DNA from: Cohnella herbarum
GTDB taxonomy: Bacteria; Bacillota; Bacilli; Paenibacillales; Paenibacillaceae
Length of the DNA: 64,000 nt
NCBI RefSeq assembly: GCF_012849095.1
Contig: NZ_CP051680.1
Coordinates: 3,100,001-3,164,000 of the forward strand
Direction: 5' to 3'
This document shows, piece by piece, positions 42,266 through 51,211 of this stretch (positions are counted from its first letter, which is position 1; each line of letters opens with the position of its first letter). The position numbers and the translations under genes are program-made. A model generated the notes under the pieces. The model made no database searches, had not been told where the DNA came from, and saw only the letters and a list, made by a program, of their open reading frames with translations.

Positions 42266-43291
42266 ATGAATAGTCAGAAAGTCGCGACAGCCGCACATTA
42301 TTTAACGAGAGCCATAATACTCGCGGGATTCGCGTTCTTCATCGTCCATCTTGTCCGTTCCGGCAACTTGAATCTCTATATTGCCAACCGCATGCAGTTC
42401 ATCGTGAAATTATCCGCCTTGGGTTTGTACGCCGTCGCCGCGCAACAACTGTATTCCGCTATTCGCACCGGTTTCGAGAAAGCCGACGAGCATCTTGCCT
42501 GCGATTGTAACCATGAAATGCCCGCCACTTGGGGGAAAAGCCTTCTATTATACGGATGGTTCGCGATTCCGTTGGTGATCGGCTTCACGGTGCCCGACGG
42601 GCTTCTGGGAAGCAGCATGGCATCGGCCAAGGGCGTCCAGTTCACCCCCCAGCAAATCGTAAAGCCTTACGAAAGCTCTCCGTCCGGAGCAGTCCCTAAC
42701 GATCGGAACGGTCAGAACGAACCGATCGTCGCAGAGGAGCAGCCCAACGAGGAGGGGAGTGCCCTAACGAATCCTATCGGATCCGACGAAACCGCCGAGA
42801 AGAGCGTTAAACCTTCGCCTTCTGAGCTATCCGAAGCGGCATTAGATCTCATGTTCCCTACCGATGAATTTACGGAAATCTATGCCGCTTTCGGCAAACG
42901 GCTCGTACGGCAAGATGTCGTTAACGTTACGGAGAAGCAGTTCATCGAAACCTTGACGACCATCGATCTGTATCGTACGGCTTTTATCGGCAAGACGATC
43001 AAGCTTAGCGGATTCGTATATCGCGAAGAGACGATGGGCAGAACGCAGTTCGGAGTCAGCCGGTTCGCGATCAATTGTTGCTCGGCCGACGCCTCGCCTT
43101 ACGGAATCATGGTGACTTACGGCCGAGCGGATACGCTGGCGACGGATGAATGGGTGACCGTTACAGGCAAGCTCGGGACGACTTCATACAATGGCATCGA
43201 AATCATTGAGATCGACGTGTCTAAAGTAGTCAAAATCGCGCCTCCGGATGACCCTTACGTGTCTCCCGACTTGGATTTCGGATTAGAGTAA
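42266..43291 (+). CDS. TIGR03943/DUF1980 family protein (YcgQ-like)
   Basis: A 341-residue protein. Two or three N-terminal helices lead to a Cys pair in HLACDCNHEMP near residue 80, then a low-complexity acidic linker (about 130-180), and a C-terminal domain with FAINCCSADASPYG (adjacent cysteines) and EWVTVTGKLG. This family almost always follows a DUF318 permease, as here. GGGAGG precedes the ATG. The cysteines and the Zur-like operator point to metal, probably zinc, handling, but no biochemical function is established to my knowledge. Confidence 0.86.
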   Translation: MNSQKVATAAHYLTRAIILAGFAFFIVHLVRSGNLNLYIANRMQFIVKLSALGLYAVAAQQLYSAIRTGFEKADEHLACDCNHEMPATWGKSLLLYGWFAIPLVIGFTVPDGLLGSSMASAKGVQFTPQQIVKPYESSPSGAVPNDRNGQNEPIVAEEQPNEEGSALTNPIGSDETAEKSVKPSPSELSEAALDLMFPTDEFTEIYAAFGKRLVRQDVVNVTEKQFIETLTTIDLYRTAFIGKTIKLSGFVYREETMGRTQFGVSRFAINCCSADASPYGIMVTYGRADTLATDEWVTVTGKLGTTSYNGIEIIEIDVSKVVKIAPPDDPYVSPDLDFGLE

Positions 43292-43329
43292 GCCGGATTT
43301 TAATTTTCCTTGGAATCGTTACCTTCAAA

Positions 43330-43359
43330 TGCATAGCCCTCCCAATAACGTCCATACTA
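43330..43359 (+). promoter_or_regulatory. SigG-type promoter for SASP gene 2
   Basis: TGCATA (43330-43335) and CATACTA (43353-43359) with a 17-base spacer fit the forespore SigG consensus exactly. Confidence 0.78.
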
Positions 43360-43382
43360 CGTTCAAAAGGAGGTGAGCGATA

Positions 43383-43604
43383 GTGGCATCACGTTCACGC
43401 AGCAATTCTCTCGTCGTTCCTCAAGCTGCCCAGGCGTTGGAACAGCTTAAATTCGAAGTCGCGCAGGAGCTTGGCATCCAGCTTCCTGCGGACGGTTACT
43501 ACGGAAACCTGCTAACAAGCGAAGCAGGCTCCATCGGCGGTCAAATTACGCGCAGGCTCGTTCAAATGGCCGAGCAGCAGCTTGCAGGCCGCTCCAGCCG
43601 TTAA
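43383..43604 (+). CDS. Alpha/beta-type small acid-soluble spore protein 2
   Basis: A 73-residue paralogue of the SASP at 39233. [19 protein letters not shown] and [21 protein letters not shown] are intact. It uses GTG at 43383 after AAGGAGGTG. Compared with copy 1 it has an Arg/Ser-rich extension at both ends and Arg in place of Lys in the helix. Confidence 0.96.
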   Translation: MASRSRSNSLVVPQAAQALEQLKFEVAQELGIQLPADGYYGNLLTSEAGSIGGQITRRLVQMAEQQLAGRSSR

Positions 43605-43645
43605 TTCACCGCTCTTAATCCAACCTCAGATATTGAGCAATTACC

Positions 43646-43688
43646 GAAAAATCCGGCATCCTCTCGATGGAGAATGCCGGATTTTTAT
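43646..43688 (+). terminator. Bidirectional terminator after SASP gene 2
   Basis: AAAAATCCGGCAT and ATGCCGGATTTTT form a 13-bp stem with further pairing inside (CCTCTC/GGAGA region); T runs on both strands serve the convergent gene as well. Confidence 0.88.
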
Positions 43689-43700
43689 TATGTAGCCCTT

Positions 43701-44102
43701 CTATTCGTTCGAAACATCCCTTCGATCACGCTTCTTAGGGGAATACCTGAACAGAACATTCGCCATATTGTAGTTGGATTCGAACTGTACGCTAACGAAC
43801 ACGCGCCCCTGCTTCAACACGAAATCGTAAGAAATCTCGCCGTGCGTCCAACCGCTCTTGTGCCGAAGCGCCTGTACCGCCAGTCTTCTTAGCTCAAGCA
43901 CTTGTTCCGTCGACAGACCTTTAGATCCTTGCTCCTTATCTTGGCAGTCGACCGGTAAATGACGAATACCGAATCTGCCGACCGCATCGTCGCGAATTTG
44001 CAACACGATCGTACCCGCAGACATCCCCTTCAACTCGCCCCCCAATTTCTCTAATGCGACGTCCACTTGACGTCCCAAAGGAATTTGCTGCTCCAAAGTC
44101 AT
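43701..44102 (-). CDS. Hypothetical protein, 133 residues
   Basis: I do not recognise the family. It is a soluble, mixed alpha-beta protein; HGEISYDFVLKQGRVFVSVQFES in the second half looks like consecutive beta-strands. The start is one of two adjacent ATGs (44105 or 44102) after AGGAGG; the second has better spacing. Monocistronic, between terminators. Confidence 0.65.
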   Translation of the reverse strand: MTLEQQIPLGRQVDVALEKLGGELKGMSAGTIVLQIRDDAVGRFGIRHLPVDCQDKEQGSKGLSTEQVLELRRLAVQALRHKSGWTHGEISYDFVLKQGRVFVSVQFESNYNMANVLFRYSPKKRDRRDVSNE

Positions 44103-44250
44103 CATTTTCCTCCTTTATGCTTAATATTGAATAATTTCTAGGTATTACCTAACGCGACTTCGGACTCAGTATAATTGAATATTTTGAATATTTCAATGAT
44201 TTTGTCTATATTTGGTTTATTTTGTATTATCACGCCTATCAACATGCCAA

Positions 44251-44284
44251 ATAACCTCCAGCTCTGACTACGAGCTGAAGGTTT
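44251..44284 (-). terminator. Terminator after pepF
   Basis: AACCTCCAGCT and AGCTGAAGGTT form a stem with one mismatch around a 9-base loop; TTATTTGG follows on the minus strand, 15 bases beyond the pepF stop. Confidence 0.65.
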
Positions 44285-44298
44285 TCGTTAAATTTTCG

Positions 44299-46086
44299 TT
44301 ATTCCTTACACAATTCAGCGAACGCTTCTACGTCAGCGATGACTCTAGATACGGCATCTTGCCAAAAATCCGGTCGGTCTAAATGAACTCCGAGGTGGCT
44401 GACTCCCAATTGCTCCACGGTCATCATCCCGGTATCCCTAAGCAAATCGTCGTACCGTTTGCTGAACGCGGCGCCTTCCCGTTCCGCTACGGCGACTAAT
44501 CCCGTGCTGAACAAGTAACCGAACGTGTAAGGGAAATTATAGAACGGCATTTCCGTAATATAAAAATGAAGCTTTGACGCCCAAAAATGCGGATGCCAGC
44601 TACCTAAGGCATTGCCGAATGCTTCCTTCTGCGCTTCCACCATCAATTCGCTTAAATCGGCGGCTTCCAGCATCCCCTGGGTACGGCGATCGTAGAACCG
44701 CGTTTCGAATAAGAATCTTGCGCGAATATTCATGCAGAACGCAACCGCGCGCTGCAAGCGGTCATCCAATAACGCAAGCTTCTCTTCATCGCTAGCGGCT
44801 CTGCGGAGAAGGGCATCGCTCACGAGCGCCTCCGCGAAAGTAGACGCCGTCTCGGCGACGTTCATCGCATAATCTTGGGCCAGCGGCGGCAACCCTTCAA
44901 CCAGATTCCCATGATACGCGTGACCAAGCTCATGCGCCAGCGTAGAAACGTTACCCGGAGTTCCCGAGTACGTCATGAAGATTCGGCTTTGTTTGCTGAT
45001 CGGCGCGCTTGTGCAGAAGCCTCCGGGTCTTTTCCCTTTGCGATCCTCGGCTTCTATCCATTGCTCGTTAAATGCCTTCCGGGCTAGCTTCGCCATATCC
45101 GGCGAAAATTGTTCGAAAGCATCCGTAATGATCTTCGCGGCTTCCTCAAAAGGAATTTTCGCCTGACTGGTCGCGATCGGTGCATCTACGTCATGCCATG
45201 ACAGCTTATCTTTGCCTAACCGGCGAGCTTTCAATGCCAAATAACGCTTAAGCGGTTCTAATCCGTCTTCGACGGCCGACCACATGGCGTCTAGCGTTTC
45301 CCTGCTCATTCGATTAAGCCGCAGCGGCTCCCTGAGCGGATCGTTCCAGCCCCTCATGCCGTATAGCTTCAACCGAAATCCGGCTAAACGATTCAGAGTA
45401 TCCGCCCCTAAATCCGCTTGCCCTGCCCATGCTTCCTCCCACTTGATCGCCATAAGGTCCCTAATCGCGGGAACAGGATCGTCAAGCTTATTCGCGGCTT
45501 GACCAACCGAAAGCTGAGCGGTGACGCCGTTCTCTTCCCATGGGATCGCAATGCGGCCTACAATCGTATTGTAATGCTCTCCCCAACCATGATAACCGTC
45601 AACCGCAAGCTCGCTGGCTACAGCCTCCAAAGCCGGGGGCAGCTTATCCTTGGCGGAGTCCCTTCGCTCATTCAACGGAAACAGAACCGCGGATCTAGCT
45701 GAATGTCCGCTCCACTCCTGCCAAATCGGATCCGGTACTGAAGCTAGCTTAGCATCGAATAAATCGGCTGCTTGCTTAAATTTGGCGGAAAGGGTCTGAA
45801 TCCGTTCCGTCCATGCTACGGCTCGTTTGTCGCCCATATCCTGCGAGGTTAAGCAAGATACGAAGGCATCCGCTTCCCTTAAACGGGAAACGATCGTCTG
45901 CAATCGTTCCGTCCATCCGGACAGTTTCCCGACATCCGGCGCTACCTCCCCATCCGCTTGCAATTGTTGCAACCAAGCGGCGCAAAGCGTTTCCGATTCC
46001 CCGACGAATGTCGCGAATTGCGGCGATGCGGAGCCTCCGGGAAACAGGGACTCCAAATTCCATTTTAACGACAAGGATTGATTCAT
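44299..46086 (-). CDS. pepF: M3-family oligoendopeptidase (PepF type)
   Basis: A cytoplasmic zinc peptidase of 595 residues that degrades oligopeptides. The active site HELGHAYH (HExxH) is near residue 388, with the downstream Glu in MNVAETASTFAEALV. N-terminal helical domain and the C-terminal FPYTFGYLFSTGLV are as expected. GGAGAGGTG precedes the ATG. Monocistronic. Confidence 0.93.
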   Translation of the reverse strand: MNQSLSLKWNLESLFPGGSASPQFATFVGESETLCAAWLQQLQADGEVAPDVGKLSGWTERLQTIVSRLREADAFVSCLTSQDMGDKRAVAWTERIQTLSAKFKQAADLFDAKLASVPDPIWQEWSGHSARSAVLFPLNERRDSAKDKLPPALEAVASELAVDGYHGWGEHYNTIVGRIAIPWEENGVTAQLSVGQAANKLDDPVPAIRDLMAIKWEEAWAGQADLGADTLNRLAGFRLKLYGMRGWNDPLREPLRLNRMSRETLDAMWSAVEDGLEPLKRYLALKARRLGKDKLSWHDVDAPIATSQAKIPFEEAAKIITDAFEQFSPDMAKLARKAFNEQWIEAEDRKGKRPGGFCTSAPISKQSRIFMTYSGTPGNVSTLAHELGHAYHGNLVEGLPPLAQDYAMNVAETASTFAEALVSDALLRRAASDEEKLALLDDRLQRAVAFCMNIRARFLFETRFYDRRTQGMLEAADLSELMVEAQKEAFGNALGSWHPHFWASKLHFYITEMPFYNFPYTFGYLFSTGLVAVAEREGAAFSKRYDDLLRDTGMMTVEQLGVSHLGVHLDRPDFWQDAVSRVIADVEAFAELCKE

Positions 46087-46161
46087 TATTCACCTCTCCG
46101 TTTCCATTGCGTTGATCCGTCTCCCTGATGTATGTTTATATACGTGAAAGGGGACTTATCC

Positions 46162-46401
46162 ATGATTCCATTACGAAATAGTTTACCCTACGATATTGTC
46201 AGAAACGATGTCTTCGCGCAAGATTGCCCGTTCTGTCGCAGCTCGCACGTTCATCTTCCGATAAAGCCCGACGATGTCAAAAGTATGTACGGGGGCGCCC
46301 GTAAGCTTACGCTGATCTTTCCTTGCTGCCACGGCAGCCTCCGCATTATCGACGCCGACCAGGATTACTTGCTAGCCAACCGTCCGATCCGCGGAAAATA
46401 A
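46162..46401 (+). CDS. Small Cys-containing hypothetical protein, 79 residues
   Basis: Not recognised. Cysteines in DCPFCRSSHVHL and FPCCHGSL, with histidines beside them, could form a zinc site. Start at ATG 46162 after AAGGGG; the longer frame from 46132 is unlikely. It ends 12 bases before the convergent DUF2225 gene. Confidence 0.65.
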   Translation: MIPLRNSLPYDIVRNDVFAQDCPFCRSSHVHLPIKPDDVKSMYGGARKLTLIFPCCHGSLRIIDADQDYLLANRPIRGK

Positions 46402-46412
46402 CAAGCGCGTAT

Positions 46413-47114
46413 TTAAGCGCCGCTTTGCTGCATTTCTTCCGGAAGCTCGAGCCCCCTGCCGGTCATCACCTCGCGGATTTGCTGCCATTGCTCGCGGGAT
46501 GCGCGAATCATGGCGGCGTCCACGATTTTCTTATCGTGAATAACCCGCCCGAACCATCTTACCGCATCGTTATAATTGCCTAACCGATTGTTAAGCTCGC
46601 CGATCAAATACATTAAGCGGGCATTGCTGATGGAATCCGTCTCCGTTTCGTAAACGCGCAAATAGGCATCGTGAGCGAACTGAATGAACCGGTTCTCCTG
46701 ATCCTTCTTCCCTTCATAACGGTAAAGCCAAGCGATATGATGCAGCAAAGCCGCGATAACGCGGTCCTTCTCCCCGATCGCTTGGGCCGTTAGCAACGCC
46801 AGCTTGTAACATTCCATTGCCGAAGCCGCCGTTCGTTCCCCCCCGTAATCGCGGTACTGCCATTGACTTCCGACCTTCTCGTAATAAGCCGCCCTTTGCT
46901 TATCGTTGATTTTTCCCACGAAATTTTCCGTCGTCGAGAACCCGCAAAACGGACAAACCCGAACGACGTAATGATCGGGATTAACGGTTTTAAAATAAGA
47001 GCAAAAGTCGGAATCCGTCTTTATGGCCTTCTTCAAGCTCGGTCTGACCCGGGAAGTTTTGAAGCTTTCATCGCAACAAATACAATCGATTTTAATTTGA
47101 AAAAGCGGTTCCAC
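46413..47114 (-). CDS. DUF2225 family protein
   Basis: A 233-residue protein with an N-terminal zinc-binding part (CICCDESF near 11-14 and CPFCGFST near 54-57) and a helical TPR-like C-terminal part (AMECYKLALLTAQAIG, YNDAVRWFGRVI). This matches DUF2225, common in Bacillales and clostridia and of unknown function; a scaffold role is plausible. It follows the truncated haemoglobin gene by 12 bases, in one operon. Confidence 0.85.
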   Translation of the reverse strand: MEPLFQIKIDCICCDESFKTSRVRPSLKKAIKTDSDFCSYFKTVNPDHYVVRVCPFCGFSTTENFVGKINDKQRAAYYEKVGSQWQYRDYGGERTAASAMECYKLALLTAQAIGEKDRVIAALLHHIAWLYRYEGKKDQENRFIQFAHDAYLRVYETETDSISNARLMYLIGELNNRLGNYNDAVRWFGRVIHDKKIVDAAMIRASREQWQQIREVMTGRGLELPEEMQQSGA

Positions 47115-47126
47115 TTTACGGCCTCC

Positions 47127-47522
47127 TTATTGGGCGGATGGATCGGAATCGGTATTGACGAAATGATTCGCGGGGCCGGACAATCTCTCGATCGTCAACT
47201 TCCGAAGCGGTTCAGGTACGGAAAGCTCGACGAGCGCTGCGGACATGCAATCTAACCATGCTGCAGCCCTTTCGGGCGTAATCGGAAAAGGCAAATGACG
47301 CGCCCTCATCATCGGATGGCCGTATTCGTCCGAATACAGGGAAGGACCGCCCAAAAATTGCGTCAAAAATAAGATTTGCTTCTCCATGACCGGAACGATA
47401 TCTTCCGGAAACAACGGAGCCAACAGCGGATGAGCCTGAACCTTGGGATAAAATCTATTAACCAAGTCGCGGATGGCTTCGGCGCCACCAAGCGCTTCGT
47501 AAAGTGTAGCGTAACTGGACAA
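47127..47522 (-). CDS. Group II truncated haemoglobin
   Basis: A 131-residue 2-over-2 globin of the GlbO/YjbI group. Landmarks are YATLYEALGGAEAIRDLV at the start, FLTQFLGGPSLY, the proximal His in RARHLPFPI and the Trp in AAAWLDCM (G8). Proteins of this group bind oxygen or protect against NO and peroxide. The TTG at 47522 with AGGAGG seven bases upstream is clearly the start; the frame continues open to 47588. Confidence 0.9.
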   Translation of the reverse strand: MSSYATLYEALGGAEAIRDLVNRFYPKVQAHPLLAPLFPEDIVPVMEKQILFLTQFLGGPSLYSDEYGHPMMRARHLPFPITPERAAAWLDCMSAALVELSVPEPLRKLTIERLSGPANHFVNTDSDPSAQ

Positions 47523-47662
47523 GTGGTACCTCCTATAATGAGATCCTGGGAGCGATGGCCCCCCGATTTCTTCTATGCTGGTGGGCATCAGGCCCTATGC
47601 GACTAAGCCCCGATGTGCATGTCTATTATACCATAAAGCCGTACGGGGACTTCTGCAAAATA

Positions 47663-47686
47663 AAAAATCGCCCATAAGGGCGATTT
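47663..47686 (-). terminator. Terminator after the 28-residue membrane gene
   Basis: AAATCGCCC and GGGCGATTT with an ATAA loop, then TTTTATTTTG on the minus strand. Confidence 0.82.
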
Positions 47687-47719
47687 AAATCGGCGAACCG
47701 CCGACGCTGAAATATAGGC

Positions 47720-47806
47720 TTACGCTTCTTCCTCTGGGCTAACCAAAGATTCTCGAATGACATACACGAAAGCGCATACAATCAATCCTGCAACGATTCC
47801 CGCCAT
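47720..47806 (-). CDS. 28-residue single-helix membrane microprotein
   Basis: The frame reads MAGIVAGLIVCAFVYVIRES followed by an acidic tail LVSPEEEA. GAGGTG lies six bases upstream of the ATG and a terminator follows within 34 bases, which together support a real gene. It belongs to no family I can name. It would sit in the membrane with an acidic cytoplasmic or external tail. Confidence 0.6.
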   Translation of the reverse strand: MAGIVAGLIVCAFVYVIRESLVSPEEEA

Positions 47807-47901
47807 TCTCATCACCTCGGCATCGATGAATTTGACCCCCGCTGTCTCTTCAGTAATATCTAGTTCCATTGTATCACAACCGATCCCAGACTTCACGAAC
47901 T

Positions 47902-47921
47902 TTTTGTAAACGATTACAAAA
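47902..47921. promoter_or_regulatory. Catabolite-responsive element (CcpA site)
   Basis: TTGTAAACGATTACAA fits the cre consensus WTGNAANCGNWNNCAW at every position, and the arms extend to TTTTGTAA / TTACAAAA. It lies about 95 bases upstream of the microprotein gene and 140 bases upstream of ylbJ, which diverge here. Confidence 0.65.
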
Positions 47922-48060
47922 GGTAAAATGACTTCTGCGCCTTTGGATTTACTTTAATATGTCGTGTTGAAAAAATTGTCCTCTCCGTCGATCGGCAAGT
48001 TTGTCCGAATCTTCACATATATTGTGGACAGACGCTGTTCCGCGATTGGAGGAAAAATCA

Positions 48061-49347
48061 ATGACTATCTTAGGGCATAAGGGGGAAAAAACGTCGCGAA
48101 GGCTCGCGCTGGCGAGCATGTTCGCGCTCGGCGGAACCTCATTATGGATAGGGTGCTTGGCCATTACGGATACTCAAACGGCCTTGAGCGCTTCTTTGCG
48201 GGGAGTAATGGTATGGTGGGAGGTATTGTTTCCCGCCTTGTTTCCGTTTTTCGTCTTATCCGAACTATTGCTCGGGTTCGGGATCGTTCACTTGGCGGGT
48301 ACGTTACTTGATCCGTTCATGCGCCCCTTGTTCCGGCTACCGGGCGTCGGCGGTTTTATCGTCGCCATGGGTTTCGTGTCGGGCTATCCCGTAGGTGCCC
48401 GCCTCTCTTCGCGCCTAATGGAGCAAAAATTGATCACTCGCAATCAAGGCGAACGCCTGGTAGCCATGACGACGACATCCGATCCCATTTTCCTGATCGG
48501 AGCCGTCTGCATCGGTTTTTTCGGAAGCCTGCAGGCCGCTCCCATCCTTGCCGTAGCGCATTATAGCGGAGCGTTGCTGCTTGGAATAGGTTCCCGCTTC
48601 CGGGTAAGGAAGTCTGAAGAACTGGAGGATGTAAAGGCCCCCTCCCCTCAAGGCAATCGTTTCCGCGCCGCGTTAGCGGCTATGCATAAAGCCCGTATCG
48701 CGGACGGACGGCCCTTCGGAATTTTGCTGCAGCAATCTCTGACCTCTTCCCTGGCGCTCATGATGATCGTCGGAGGTTTGGTCGTATTCTTCTCCGCGAC
48801 GTTGGATCTCTTGGTCAACAGCGGAATGTTGAACCTGTTCCGCGATGCGACCGCTTCGCTCCTCCAACTGTTTGGCTTAGCTCCGAATTTATCCCTTGCT
48901 TTCATGAACGGAACTTTCGAAGTCACTCTCGGAGCAAAGGCGGCCGCCTCCGACTCGGGTCTCCCGTTAATCGATCGGGTCGCGGTAGCCGCGTTCGTAC
49001 TTTCCTGGGCAGGGCTATCCGTTCATGCCCAAGTCGCGGGATTGATGAGCCGAACGGCTTGGCGCTATATTCCTTTCGCACGGGCACGACTAATTCACGG
49101 GCTTCTGGCCATGCTGATCGTCTATCTCGCATGGCCTCTGTTTCGGGTCGGGAAGACAGCCGATACTTCCTTGCCCGCTTGGTCGCCATGGTTTTCTTGG
49201 TCCGTCACGGAATCTGGGAAAAGCTTTCCGATTGTCCCGGCGGCATGGCCTCCGATTCTATTTCTTGTCATAATAGCGGCGATGGTCATAACGGGAACGA
49301 TTGCGATCGGAATACGCAACTTTCGCATAAGACGGGAAACACGTTGA
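48061..49347 (+). CDS. ylbJ: Sporulation integral membrane protein YlbJ
   Basis: A polytopic protein of 428 residues with gate-type (nucleoside recognition) domains: GGFIVAMGFVSGYPVGARLSSRLME in the first half and NGTFEVTLGAKAA in the second. In B. subtilis it is a mother-cell SigE gene required for proper spore envelope formation. Start at ATG 48061 after GGAGG. It is followed by nadK at 65 bases. Confidence 0.92.
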   Translation: MTILGHKGEKTSRRLALASMFALGGTSLWIGCLAITDTQTALSASLRGVMVWWEVLFPALFPFFVLSELLLGFGIVHLAGTLLDPFMRPLFRLPGVGGFIVAMGFVSGYPVGARLSSRLMEQKLITRNQGERLVAMTTTSDPIFLIGAVCIGFFGSLQAAPILAVAHYSGALLLGIGSRFRVRKSEELEDVKAPSPQGNRFRAALAAMHKARIADGRPFGILLQQSLTSSLALMMIVGGLVVFFSATLDLLVNSGMLNLFRDATASLLQLFGLAPNLSLAFMNGTFEVTLGAKAAASDSGLPLIDRVAVAAFVLSWAGLSVHAQVAGLMSRTAWRYIPFARARLIHGLLAMLIVYLAWPLFRVGKTADTSLPAWSPWFSWSVTESGKSFPIVPAAWPPILFLVIIAAMVITGTIAIGIRNFRIRRETR

Positions 49348-49412
49348 ATTTCGAACCGTTATTGTTTATGATCGAATCAGTAACAGGGTTTAATCGGAAG
49401 GAGCGGCCAGGT

Positions 49413-50204
49413 TTGAAGTATGCATTGCTTGACCGGGGAGACCGATTATCCCGGGCATTATCGGAAGAGTTCCACTCGCTAGCGAAAGCCAAAGGGTTTC
49501 AGGTAGATGATCAATCCCCGGAAATCGTCGTTTCGATCGGAGGAGACGGAACGCTTCTCCAAGCCTTTCACCGTTTCGAAGACCAGTTGGAACAAGTTTC
49601 TTTTATCGGAATACATACCGGTCATCTCGGTTTCTATGCCGACTGGAAGAAGGACGAGCTGTCCGAGCTATTGCACCTGATGGCGACTTCGGAACCGCGT
49701 AAAGTACAGTATCCTTTGCTGCATGTGGAGATAACGTCCAGAGAAGGAAAAAGCAAATATCTGGCGCTTAACGAATTTACGTTAAAGAGCGTAGATAGCA
49801 CGTTGGTATCGGCCGTTCACATTAACGACGAACCGTTCGAGATGTTCCGCGGCGACGGCATCGTAATCTCCACCCCTACGGGAAGCACGGGCTACAATAA
49901 GAGCTTGGGCGGGGCCGTGATCCATCCCTCCCTTGAAGCTCTGCAGATTGCGGAAATCGCGTCCATCAACAATCGCATTTATCGAACGCTTGGTTCCTCG
50001 GTCATATTGCCGAAGCATCACCATTGCGATATCGTACCGAATTTGGATGATGAGCTGTTCATCGGCATCGACCACCAGGTACTGCAAATGTCGGGAGTAA
50101 CCTCGATCACATGCAAAGTGGCGGATTGCAAAATCACGTTCGCCAGACACCGCCCCTTCCCCTTCTGGAATCGCGTGAGGGAAGCGTTCATCGGATCGGT
50201 ATAG
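49413..50204 (+). CDS. nadK: NAD kinase
   Basis: Phosphorylates NAD to NADP. The 263-residue protein has the family motif SIGGDGTLLQAFHRFE near residue 32 and the NAD-binding TPTGSTGYNKSLGGAVIHP near 150-168. The start is TTG at 49413, with AAGGAG nine bases upstream; the frame is open to 49059 but that part overlaps ylbJ and shows no relation. It resembles the shorter NadF/YtdI-type of Bacilli. Confidence 0.93.
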   Translation: MKYALLDRGDRLSRALSEEFHSLAKAKGFQVDDQSPEIVVSIGGDGTLLQAFHRFEDQLEQVSFIGIHTGHLGFYADWKKDELSELLHLMATSEPRKVQYPLLHVEITSREGKSKYLALNEFTLKSVDSTLVSAVHINDEPFEMFRGDGIVISTPTGSTGYNKSLGGAVIHPSLEALQIAEIASINNRIYRTLGSSVILPKHHHCDIVPNLDDELFIGIDHQVLQMSGVTSITCKVADCKITFARHRPFPFWNRVREAFIGSV

Positions 50205-50244
50205 ATCGTAATCGTAGATCGTATTTCACCCTTGTAAGCGTCAA

Positions 50245-50280
50245 GAAGCTGCCCCCGGATTCAAGGGCAGCTTCTTTCTG
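50245..50280 (+). terminator. Bidirectional terminator between nadK and yutD
   Basis: GAAGCTGCCC and GGGCAGCTTC (10 bp, 10-base loop) followed by TTTCTGTTT on the plus strand. Confidence 0.8.
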
Positions 50281-50287
50281 TTTATCT

Positions 50288-51211
50288 CTATTCGCCTGAT
50301 CTCGGGGTACCCGCTTCCGGTCTCGAAGCCGTTCCGTCCGAACGGTGGTTCGGTTTACCTCCGAAGCTTTTGCGACGGCGATTTTTCCCTTGCCACCGGT
50401 TATCGTTGCGGGCGGCGCCATCGTTGCGGGCATTCGCGTTGCCCGCATCCGTCATCCGATTATCCTCGGCGACGCGATTGGTTTGATCGCCCCCTTGCGG
50501 ACGCGGACCTCTAGGCGGATAAGGCTGCTTGTTCGATGTCTGGCCGCCGACTTGACCTTGCTGCTGAGGACGGCGTTCTCCGTTGGACGAACCGTTGTTG
50601 TTGTAAGGGCGTCCTTGCCGGTTGTTATTCGGTCCCTCATTGTTTTGGCGCGAATGACCTCCGCGCGATTGCGAGCCGGAGGACGTATTCGCATTCGAGT
50701 TTGCATTGCCGCTAGCGTTGCGTCGTTCGGCGTCCGCCGCGGCTCTTGCCACCGCGGATACGGTTACATTAGGAACGCGCACGGGACCGCCCGCTCTTTC
50801 TTTAAGCGGCCATCGCATAATCGGTCCGCTCAGAGCCGCAGCCGTCTCGGCTACCTGCTCGCCCGTTTCGTTCCGCGCCACGATCGCTTCCGGAGATTCC
50901 TCCTTCGAGATTTCCTCGTCGGGCGGCAACGCGTTGCTATCCAATTTGGTCAGCACGAAATGAGCGCAACCGAAATTGCAGTACTCGTTAATATAGTCGA
51001 CGAAACTGGAAATGACGCTTTCTTTGGTCGCTCGCGGATGCCCATCCCGGTAAAAGCCCCGGAGGCGAAGCTGGTTGTAGCCCCAGTCCCCGACGATATA
51101 GTCGAAACGCTCCAATACATCGCTGTATCTTTCGCGGAATGCATCCGGATTCCATCCGCTTTTATGCTCGTGCATTAGCGAGTACGCGTTGCCTCCTGCC
51201 ATGAAAATCAT
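50288..51211 (-). CDS. yutD: YutD-family protein with long low-complexity tail
   Basis: The first 100 residues of 307 are the YutD domain (DUF1027): [30 protein letters not shown] and [16 protein letters not shown]. From about residue 165 the protein is a disordered tail of Asn, Gly, Arg, Gln and Ser, ending in a basic stretch ([12 protein letters not shown]). B. subtilis YutD is only about 100 residues. The tail could bind nucleic acid. It overlaps lipA by four bases, as part of the conserved yutD-lipA neighbourhood. Confidence 0.88.
   Translation of the reverse strand: MIFMAGGNAYSLMHEHKSGWNPDAFRERYSDVLERFDYIVGDWGYNQLRLRGFYRDGHPRATKESVISSFVDYINEYCNFGCAHFVLTKLDSNALPPDEEISKEESPEAIVARNETGEQVAETAAALSGPIMRWPLKERAGGPVRVPNVTVSAVARAAADAERRNASGNANSNANTSSGSQSRGGHSRQNNEGPNNNRQGRPYNNNGSSNGERRPQQQGQVGGQTSNKQPYPPRGPRPQGGDQTNRVAEDNRMTDAGNANARNDGAARNDNRWQGKNRRRKSFGGKPNHRSDGTASRPEAGTPRSGE

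Noticed and set aside
49059..49412. N-terminal extension of nadK into ylbJ
   Set aside because: A TTG with a good ribosome site at 49413 gives the normal NAD kinase length, and the upstream part lies within the ylbJ coding region.
50345..51178. Plus-strand open frame of 277 codons opposite yutD
   Set aside because: Arises from the low-complexity, GC-rich yutD tail; the translation is an arginine-rich shadow with no ribosome site.
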